In this document: piece after piece, positions 10,185-16,277 of the stretch | How the letters are laid out: every line of letters starts with the position of its first letter | Numbering within the stretch: position 1 is the first letter of the stretch | Assembly (NCBI RefSeq): GCF_902859705.1 | Contig: NZ_CADIJO010000024.1 | Coordinates: 1 to 64,000, forward strand | Length of the DNA stretch: 64,000 nucleotides | Source: Achromobacter deleyi | GTDB lineage: Bacteria; Pseudomonadota; Gammaproteobacteria; Burkholderiales; Burkholderiaceae_B | Reading direction: 5' to 3' | The notes under the pieces: generated by a model | The model's input: the letters and a program-made list of their open reading frames with translations, nothing else | Told to the model about the DNA's origin: nothing | Database searches by the model: none | Position numbers and translations under genes: made by a program

Positions 10185-11634
10185 ATTCAAACACGGCGCC
10201 CGGTTCGGGCCTTTCCACCAGCCGGATATCGCTGTGGTGCAGCTGCAGGATGCGGTGCACGATCACCAGCCCCAGCCCGCCGCTGTCGCGCGGGCCGTTG
10301 GCCAGCACCGACGCGCGGGTGAACAGACCCGCGCGCAGCGCCTCGGGAATGCCGGCGCCGGTGTCGCTGACCCGCACCTGCACGCCCTCTCGCGCCTGCC
10401 CGAGGCTCAGTTCGATATTGCCGCCCGGTGCGCTATGGCGGATGGCGTTGTCCAGCAGGTTGGTCAGCACGCGCTCGATCATGCCCAGGTCGGCCCGCAC
10501 CGGCGGCAGTTCATGCGCAATCGCCGTGGTCAGCCGTTGCTGGCGCGCCTCGGCGGCCAGCTCGAATTTCTGGATCACGTCCTGCGCCAGCTCGGGCAGC
10601 GAAAAGGTCTCGGGTTCCAGCCGCACCAGGCCGGATTCCAGCCGGGCCAGTTCGAACAGCTCCTGCGCCAGCCGGCCCACCTTGCGGCTTTGCGCCAGCG
10701 CAATGTCCAGATAGCGGCGGCGTTCGGACGCATCCAGCGTGTCGTCCTTCATGCGCAGCGTTTCCAGGTAGCCATGCAGCGACGTCAGCGGCGTGCGCAG
10801 GTCGTGCGAGATATTGGCCACCAGGTCGCGCCGCTGCTGGTCCTGCCGCGTCAGTTCGCGCCATTGTTCTGAAATGCGGCGGCCCATCTGCACGAAACTG
10901 CGGCGCAGCAGCGAAATCTCGTCGCCGCTGGTGTCCGTGGCGTCCGCGGGCTTTTCCAGCGCCGCCAGCGCCCGGCCGTCGTCGCCGTCGAAATCCCGCA
11001 CCGCACGCGTCAGGCCGCGCAAGGGCCGGGTGATCAGCCCGAACGCCGCCAGGCCCGCCACCAGCCCCAGCAGGGCCACCAGCGCAATCGACCACAAGGT
11101 CGTGCGCAGCACCGAGCTGCGCGACACCGCCATGGCCAGCGCATCGTGCGCCTGGCCTTGCAGCACCACGTACACGTAGCCCTTGTCCTGCCCCGCCACC
11201 CGCACCGGCGCGGCCGAAAACACCTTGGCCGTGTCCAGGTGGCGCGGGTCGTCGCCTTCGATGGGCAGCGCCTCGCCGGCCAGGAAACGCCGCACCGGCG
11301 CCAGGTCGACCCGTTCGCGCTTGATCTGTCCCGGCGGCGCTGCGTCGCCCACGATACGGCCGTCGTTGGCCAGCAGATACACCTCGACCGACGGGTTCAC
11401 CGCCATCAGCATGCCAAAGAGCGAGCGCACCGCATCCGGCTTCCAGCCATTGGCATCCATCAATTCGTTGGTGCCGGCAATGTGCTGCGCCAGCCCGCTG
11501 GACAGCCGCTGCACCACTTCCTGCTCGTAGCGCACATTGGCCGAGATCTGGAACCAGGCCGACGCGCCGCAGCACGCCAGCAGCAGCAAGGCGAATACGC
11601 CGGACAGGCGCTGGGTAAGGGTCAGGCGCTTCAT
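10162..11634 (-). CDS. HAMP-containing sensor histidine kinase
   Basis: The 490-residue kinase has a first membrane helix at about 10-28, a periplasmic domain to about 178, a second helix at 180-200, a HAMP linker, a HisKA domain with phospho-histidine 277 in NISHDLRTPL, and a HATPase domain (N-box NLLDNAIRHS, G-box DTGAGIPE). The start overlaps the regulator stop by 4 bases (ATGA), so the pair is one operon. It is divergent from the methionine-sulfoxide repair operon. By analogy with HprSR/msrPQ of E. coli, it may sense oxidants or reactive chlorine and switch that operon; this is inference. Confidence 0.88.
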   Translation of the reverse strand: MKRLTLTQRLSGVFALLLLACCGASAWFQISANVRYEQEVVQRLSSGLAQHIAGTNELMDANGWKPDAVRSLFGMLMAVNPSVEVYLLANDGRIVGDAAPPGQIKRERVDLAPVRRFLAGEALPIEGDDPRHLDTAKVFSAAPVRVAGQDKGYVYVVLQGQAHDALAMAVSRSSVLRTTLWSIALVALLGLVAGLAAFGLITRPLRGLTRAVRDFDGDDGRALAALEKPADATDTSGDEISLLRRSFVQMGRRISEQWRELTRQDQQRRDLVANISHDLRTPLTSLHGYLETLRMKDDTLDASERRRYLDIALAQSRKVGRLAQELFELARLESGLVRLEPETFSLPELAQDVIQKFELAAEARQQRLTTAIAHELPPVRADLGMIERVLTNLLDNAIRHSAPGGNIELSLGQAREGVQVRVSDTGAGIPEALRAGLFTRASVLANGPRDSGGLGLVIVHRILQLHHSDIRLVERPEPGAVFEFNLPAAR

Positions 11635-12362
11635 GAGGCGGATTCCGGTTGCGGCGTGGGGCCGGCCGCGAATTTGTAGCCGCGGCCCCAGACGGTCAGG
11701 ATGCGCTGCGGATTGGACGGGTCGGTCTCGATCTTGGTGCGCAGCCGGTTGATGTGCGTGTTCACGGTGTGCTCGTAGCCTTCGTGCTGGTAGCCCCACA
11801 CCTGGTTCAGCAGATCCAGCCGCGAAAATACCTTGTCCGGATGGCGGGCAAAGAAATGCAGCAGGTCGAATTCACGTGGGGTGAGTTCCAGCCGGCGCTC
11901 GTCCACCGATGCCGTGCGAGCGATCGGGTCGATCGCCACGCCGTGCTGGCGCAGGCTGCCCGCGTCGATGCGGGCGTTGCGTTCCAGCGCGTCGGTGCGG
12001 CGCAGCAGCGCCCGCACCCGCGCCACCAGTTCCAGCATCGAGAACGGCTTGGCCAGGTAGTCGTCGGCGCCCAGTTCCAGCCCCAGGATGCGATGCACCT
12101 CGCTGGAGCGCGCGCTGGTGATGATGATGGGCGTATAGCGCGCCATGGCCCGGGCGCGCTTGCAGATTTCCAGGCCGTCGATGCCCGGCAGCATCAGGTC
12201 CAGCACCAGGGCGTCCCAGTCGCCTTCTTCCAGCCGGCGCATGCCTTCGTTGCCATCGGCGGCGTGCTCGACGGCGTAGCCCTCGTCGCGCAGGTGCAGG
12301 CGCAGCAATTCGGCAATGTGGGCATCGTCTTCGACGATCAGGACGCGGCGGGGCGTATCCAT
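11631..12362 (-). CDS. OmpR-family response regulator
   Basis: The 243-residue protein has a receiver domain with acidic pocket (VEDD, residues 10-13), phospho-acceptor Asp55 (LVLDLMLPG) and the conserved lysine in LAKPFS, followed by a winged-helix output domain (LTPREFDLLHFFA). It is first in the operon with the kinase gene and lies 202 bases from the divergent cytochrome/msr operon. I chose the ATG at 12362, which opens directly on the receiver strand; a TTG at 12401 would add 13 residues. No strong ribosome-binding site separates the options. Confidence 0.88.
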   Translation of the reverse strand: MDTPRRVLIVEDDAHIAELLRLHLRDEGYAVEHAADGNEGMRRLEEGDWDALVLDLMLPGIDGLEICKRARAMARYTPIIITSARSSEVHRILGLELGADDYLAKPFSMLELVARVRALLRRTDALERNARIDAGSLRQHGVAIDPIARTASVDERRLELTPREFDLLHFFARHPDKVFSRLDLLNQVWGYQHEGYEHTVNTHINRLRTKIETDPSNPQRILTVWGRGYKFAAGPTPQPESAS

Positions 12363-12564
12363 AGGCGGGCTCGGGTCGGTGGCGCGGCGGGAGTGCCGCA
12401 AAAACGCCAGCCGCAGGCGCGAAGGCTTGCGGGGGCACCGCTATTGTCGCCAATCCGTGGCGGCCAGTTATCACATTTATTTTAAGTTTGCGTGAGGACT
12501 TGGATATCGACGCCGGGGAAGAATGGCTCCAACGACAACGAACCGCCTCCCCAAGGAGCCCCCC
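12363..12564. promoter_or_regulatory. Divergent promoter region between the two-component system and the msr operon
   Basis: These 202 bases separate the response regulator start from the cytochrome start. The centre (about 12470-12490) is locally AT-rich, ending in TTATTTTAAGTTTG, unlike the surrounding GC-rich DNA. This fits promoters in both directions. I cannot define a response-regulator box with confidence. Confidence 0.4.
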
Positions 12565-13221
12565 ATGGCCGCCAGAAGTGACCGCCCCCACGCCGCCCTA
12601 CCCCCCGGGCTGGCCGCCCAGGCCGCGCCTGCCGGCCCCGGCCCCATCCACCCCGGCTGGCTGCGCGTGACCCACTGGCTGAACGCCCTGGCCGTCGTCA
12701 TCATGGCCACCAGCGGCTGGCGCGTCTACAACGCCGCGCCGTTCTTCGACTTCACCTTTCCCAATGGCATCACCCTGGGCGGGTGGCTGGGCGGCGCCCT
12801 GCAATGGCATTTTGCCGGCATGTGGCTGCTGCTGGCCAATGGCCTGTTGTACCTGGGCCTGAACCTGACCACCGGCCGCCTGGCCCGCAAATTCTTCCCC
12901 GTCGGCCCGCGCGGCGTGCTGGCCGACCTGGGCGCCGCCCTGCGCGGCAAGCTCTCGCATGCCGACCCGCGCCACTACAACCAGGTGCAGCGGCTGGCCT
13001 ACCTGTTCGTCATCGCCGACATCACGGTCCTGATCCTGTCCGGACTGGTGCTGTGGAAGTCGGTGCAGTTCGACACCCTGCGCGCGCTGCTTGGCGGCTA
13101 TGAATTCGCGCGCCGCATCCATTTCTTCGCCATGGCGCTGCTGGTGGCTTTCGTGGCGGTTCACCTGGCCATGGTGGCCCTGGTGCCGCGCAGCCTCATC
13201 GCCATGATCCGCGGTAAATAA
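12565..13221 (+). CDS. b-type cytochrome membrane subunit (b561-like), MsrQ/YedZ1-type partner
   Basis: The 218-residue protein has four or five transmembrane helices with candidate haem histidines in WLRVTHWLN, LQWHFAGMW and RRIHFFAM. Such cytochromes pass quinol electrons to a periplasmic partner. The next gene, 10 bases downstream, encodes a YedY-like molybdenum reductase, so this is probably its electron donor. The ATG at 12565 follows AAGGAG at 12553-12558; an upstream ATG at 12523 has no comparable site. It is the first gene of the five-gene msr operon. Confidence 0.82.
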   Translation: MAARSDRPHAALPPGLAAQAAPAGPGPIHPGWLRVTHWLNALAVVIMATSGWRVYNAAPFFDFTFPNGITLGGWLGGALQWHFAGMWLLLANGLLYLGLNLTTGRLARKFFPVGPRGVLADLGAALRGKLSHADPRHYNQVQRLAYLFVIADITVLILSGLVLWKSVQFDTLRALLGGYEFARRIHFFAMALLVAFVAVHLAMVALVPRSLIAMIRGK

Positions 13222-13231
13222 GGAGCCTCGC

Positions 13232-14023
13232 GTGAGCGCAAAACGACGCCTGTCACTGCTGGGCCTGGACGGCCCCGCCATCCTCAAAGAAGCCGTGAAG
13301 ATCCTGGACAAGCGGGTCGAGGCGCCGTCGCGCCGCGCCTTCCTGCGCAGCAGCCTGACCCTGGGCGGCCTGGCCATGCTGTCCGGCTGTTCGCTGTCCG
13401 ATGACGAGAACGTCGAGAAAGCCCTGACCACCGTGTCGCGCTTCAATGACCGCGTGCAGGGCTGGATCTTCGACCCCAACAAGCTTGCCCCCACCTACCC
13501 CGAATCCATGATCACCCGGCCGTTTCCGTTCAATGCCTACTACGGCATCGACGAGGTGCGGCACGTGGAAGAAGACAGCTTCCGGCTGGAAGTCACCGGC
13601 ATGGTGGCCGACAAGCGCCGCTGGCGCCTGGACGAACTGCGCGCCATGGCCCAGATCGACCAGGTCACGCGCCACATCTGCGTCGAAGGCTGGAGCGCCA
13701 TCGGCAAATGGGGCGGCGTGCCGTTTTCCACCTTTCTCAAGCGTGTCGGGGCCGACCTGACGGCCAAGTACGTCGGCTTCAAGTGCGCCGACGACTACTA
13801 CACCAGCATCGACATGCCCACCGCGTTGCACCCGCAGACCATCCTGGCGCTGACGTACGACGGCAAGACCCTGCCGCCGGAGTACGGCTTTCCCATGAAG
13901 CTGCGGATGCCTACCAAGCTTGGCTACAAGAACCCCAAGCACATCCAGGCGATCTTCGTCACCAACACCTACCCAGGCGGTTACTGGGAGGACCAGGGCT
14001 ACAACTGGTTCGGCGGCAGCTAG
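13232..14023 (+). CDS. Periplasmic molybdopterin oxidoreductase, MsrP/YedY-like
   Basis: The 263-residue sulfite-oxidase-fold protein has the molybdenum ligand Cys150 in RHICVEGWSAIGKWGG. A twin-arginine signal (SRRAFLRSS, residues 33-41) indicates folded export, and LSGC at residues 50-53 looks like a lipobox, so it may be lipid-anchored. MsrP enzymes reduce methionine sulfoxide in periplasmic proteins with electrons from a membrane cytochrome. The start is GTG, with AGGAG 6 bases before it. The cytochrome, a methionine-rich protein, MsrB and MsrA flank it, which supports the repair role. Confidence 0.82.
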   Translation: MSAKRRLSLLGLDGPAILKEAVKILDKRVEAPSRRAFLRSSLTLGGLAMLSGCSLSDDENVEKALTTVSRFNDRVQGWIFDPNKLAPTYPESMITRPFPFNAYYGIDEVRHVEEDSFRLEVTGMVADKRRWRLDELRAMAQIDQVTRHICVEGWSAIGKWGGVPFSTFLKRVGADLTAKYVGFKCADDYYTSIDMPTALHPQTILALTYDGKTLPPEYGFPMKLRMPTKLGYKNPKHIQAIFVTNTYPGGYWEDQGYNWFGGS

Positions 14024-14077
14024 GTGGCTTTTTGCTCTTTTGTTTTTTCATTCAACGACACACCAAAGGAAATCATC

Positions 14078-14434
14078 ATGAAGCAACTCACCACCGCCGC
14101 GTTTGCCGTCTGCCTCGCCTTCGGCGCCGTCGCGGCCCATGCGGCCGACAGCATGAGCAAGGATTCGATGTCCAAGGACGGGATGTCGAACAGCAGCATG
14201 TCCAAGGACGGCATGGCGAAAGACGGCATGGCCAAGGACGGCATGTCCAAGGGCAGCATGAGCAAGGACGGCATGTCGCACGACGGCATGAAGAAGGATT
14301 CCATGGGCAAGGACGGCATGTCGAAGGATTCCATGTCCAAGGATTCCATGTCCAAAGACTCGATGTCCAAGGACGGCATGTCCAAAGGCGGCATGAGCAA
14401 GGATTCCATGGGCAAGGATTCCATGAGCAAGTGA
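14078..14434 (+). CDS. Methionine-rich MXKDX pentapeptide repeat protein, exported
   Basis: The 118-residue protein has a signal peptide of about 22 residues (cleavage after AHA), followed by 19 near-perfect five-residue repeats of the form [S/G]-M-x-K-D, so one residue in five of the mature chain is methionine. This is the MXKDX repeat family. In Azospira suillum a comparable methionine-rich periplasmic peptide (MrpX) is a sacrificial scavenger of hypochlorite, recycled by a YedY-type reductase. The position here between such a reductase and MsrB/MsrA suggests the same role. The 15-base repeats vary mostly at synonymous positions, so the reading frame is under selection. Confidence 0.87.
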   Translation: MKQLTTAAFAVCLAFGAVAAHAADSMSKDSMSKDGMSNSSMSKDGMAKDGMAKDGMSKGSMSKDGMSHDGMKKDSMGKDGMSKDSMSKDSMSKDSMSKDGMSKGGMSKDSMGKDSMSK

Positions 14435-14505
14435 GGACGGGGGCCGGCCCATCCGGGCGCCCCGGCCGCCGGCCCACCCGCCCCTCTCAACACACGGAGC
14501 CCATC

Positions 14506-15006
14506 ATGAGACTGACACGCAGGCATTTCCTCAGCGCAGGTGGCGCCGTTGCCGCCGCCGCCGGCCTGGCGCCCTTGCTGGGCGCCAACCGGGCGCGCGC
14601 GGCGCAAGCCCAGGCCTACCCCTACACGCTGACCGACGCCGAATGGCGCGCCAAGCTGACCGCCGCGCAATACGACGTGCTGCGCCGCGAGGGCACCGAA
14701 CGCCCCTACACCAGCCCGCTGAACGACGAACACCGCGCCGGTACCTTTGCCTGCGCCGGCTGCGCCCAGAAGCTGTTTTCGTCCACCACCAAATTCGACA
14801 GCGGCACCGGCTGGCCCAGCTTCTGGCAGCCGCTGGACCACGCCGTGTCCACGCTGGAAGACCGCAGCTTCGGCATGACCCGCACGGCCGTCAACTGCAT
14901 CAACTGCGGCGGCCACCTGGGCCACGTCTTCGATGACGGCCCCCGCCCCACCGGCCTGCGCTACTGCATGAACGGCGTGGCCATGAGCTTCACCCCGCAG
15001 GCCTGA
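14506..15006 (+). CDS. msrB: Peptide-methionine (R)-S-oxide reductase with Tat signal
   Basis: The 166-residue MsrB reduces the R-epimer of methionine sulfoxide. The zinc cysteines are C83/C86 (CAGC) and C131/C134 (CINC), and the catalytic cysteine is C154 in RYCMNGV. The N-terminus (TRRHFLSAGG, then a hydrophobic run to about residue 33) is a twin-arginine signal, so the enzyme is periplasmic, unlike the common cytosolic MsrB. It lies between the methionine-rich protein gene and msrA in one orientation. Confidence 0.92.
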   Translation: MRLTRRHFLSAGGAVAAAAGLAPLLGANRARAAQAQAYPYTLTDAEWRAKLTAAQYDVLRREGTERPYTSPLNDEHRAGTFACAGCAQKLFSSTTKFDSGTGWPSFWQPLDHAVSTLEDRSFGMTRTAVNCINCGGHLGHVFDDGPRPTGLRYCMNGVAMSFTPQA

Positions 15007-15043
15007 CCCCGGCCCGCGTCTTTTCTGCACAGGAATCCGCATC

Positions 15044-15739
15044 ATGCCTATCCGCCCCCTGCCCCGCGCCCTCTCTGCGGCCCTGCTCGCCACCGCCGGC
15101 CTGTTCGCCGCCAACGCGGCCGGCGCCGCCGAACGCGCCTTCATCATCCCGCCGCCCGCCGTCGACGAGCCGGCCACCGCCGCCCAGGAAAAAGCCGTCA
15201 TCGCGGGCGGGTGCTTCTGGGGCGTGCAGGCCGTGTTCCAGCACGTAAAAGGCGTGACGTCCGCGGTGTCCGGCTATGCCGGCGGCCAGGCTTCCACTGC
15301 CGACTACGACACGGTCAGCGGCGGGCGCAGCGGTCATGCCGAATCCGTCGAAATCACCTATGACCCCAAGCAGGTCAGCTACGGCCAGCTGCTGCAGATC
15401 TATTTCTCGGTGGCGCACGACCCCACCCAGCTGAACCGCCAGGGCCCGGACAGCGGCACGCAGTATCGGTCCACCGTCTTCCCCACCAACGACAGCCAGC
15501 GCAAGGTGGCCGAAGCCTACATCGCGCAGCTGGACAAGGCGGGCGTGTATCCCAAGGCGCTGGCGACCACGGTGGAACCGCTGAAGGGCTTCTATCCGGC
15601 CGAGGGCTATCACCAGGATTACCTGGTACGCCACCCCTACAGCATGTACATCATGGTCAATGACGTACCCAAGGTGGAAAACCTGGCCAAGACCTTTCCG
15701 GCGGCGTATCGGGACAAGCCGGTGCTGGTGAATCCGTAG
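15044..15739 (+). CDS. msrA: Peptide-methionine (S)-S-oxide reductase, exported
   Basis: The 231-residue MsrA reduces the S-epimer of methionine sulfoxide. The catalytic Cys57 is in the invariant GGCFWG motif. Residues 1-28 form a Sec-type signal peptide ending AGA-A, which places the enzyme in the periplasm with MsrB. Last gene of the repair operon, 37 bases after msrB. Stem-loops without a clear T-run follow. Confidence 0.93.
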   Translation: MPIRPLPRALSAALLATAGLFAANAAGAAERAFIIPPPAVDEPATAAQEKAVIAGGCFWGVQAVFQHVKGVTSAVSGYAGGQASTADYDTVSGGRSGHAESVEITYDPKQVSYGQLLQIYFSVAHDPTQLNRQGPDSGTQYRSTVFPTNDSQRKVAEAYIAQLDKAGVYPKALATTVEPLKGFYPAEGYHQDYLVRHPYSMYIMVNDVPKVENLAKTFPAAYRDKPVLVNP

Positions 15740-15808
15740 GACTTGAACGCCGAACCGCCTGGCCCGCCGGCAAGCCGGCTCGCCTGGCGTTCATACCTGA
15801 ATCGCCTG

Positions 15809-15829
15809 GTGGCTGCCCTTGGCAGCCAC
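15809..15829. terminator. Hairpin downstream of msrA
   Basis: GTGGCTGCC (15809-15817) and GGCAGCCAC (15821-15829) form a perfect 9-bp stem with a three-base loop; CGCC and GGCG further out can extend it. A second long-range pairing, TGAACGCC (15744-15751) with GGCGTTCA (15786-15793), lies just before it. There is no T-run, so it may stabilise the message end or assist factor-dependent termination. Confidence 0.4.
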
Positions 15830-16277
15830 TGGCGCTTGTGGACGCCGCTTATTATTTTCAATAATGCAGCACTTTATTATTAACGATTTAAAAATCGCTT
15901 AATAAGCAATTCCTGAAATACCCCATAGCCAGAGAATCAATAATAAATATCACAGCACCTTGACTGCACCTCCAAGACCCTCATCCCGCCCCGTTTTTAT
16001 ACGATGAAATGTATCAATTCACGCCATTTTGATAATGCGGACGGTATCTAAAACCTTGTTTAAAATCAACCGGTTGGTATCCATAACCCGACCCTTAATA
16101 ATACGGATGGTATCCACACACCCCCTACTTTGTATTGCAAAAAAATTAGTATAAATTCCGTCCTTTTTTCGATTCCTCGCAGCGCCAGAGCATTTTGTTT
16201 CGTTATGCAGCACCTTCGTTACATCGACGAAAAATGCCCGGGCGAGATTATCAATCGAAATACAAAGGACTCCAGTT
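15830..16277. other. AT-rich intergenic region upstream of the autotransporter
   Basis: The gap between msrA and the autotransporter is about 540 bases, and its last 450 are strikingly AT-rich for this genome (for example TTATTATTTTCAATAATG near 15850 and repeated ATAATA runs). Such DNA is typical of silenced or horizontally acquired surface genes. A TATAAAT at 16150-16156 could be a -10 element for the autotransporter. The segment 16019-16117 holds the repeat described separately. I see no RNA gene. Confidence 0.6.
16019..16117 (-). repeat. Three 33-bp tandem repeats encoding an 11-residue motif on the minus strand
   Basis: The hexamer GGTATC recurs at 16043, 16076 and 16109, exactly 33 bases apart. 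Read on the minus strand to the TGA at 16019-16021, the three units give VDTIRIIKGRV, MDTNRLILNKV and LDTVRIIKMA. Over the seven codons from DT to K, the outer two units differ at four bases. Three are synonymous third-position changes and one gives Ile/Val. This suggests past selection on a minus-strand peptide. No credible start is visible, as the open frame runs back into the autotransporter signal peptide, so it may be a gene remnant. Alternatively, the repeats may be protein-binding sites upstream of the autotransporter. Confidence 0.5.

Noticed and set aside
14150-14434. Short tandem DNA repeats that could suggest a CRISPR array or satellite
   Set aside because: The 15-base units are codons for the MXKDX pentapeptide, vary mainly at synonymous positions and have no spacers.
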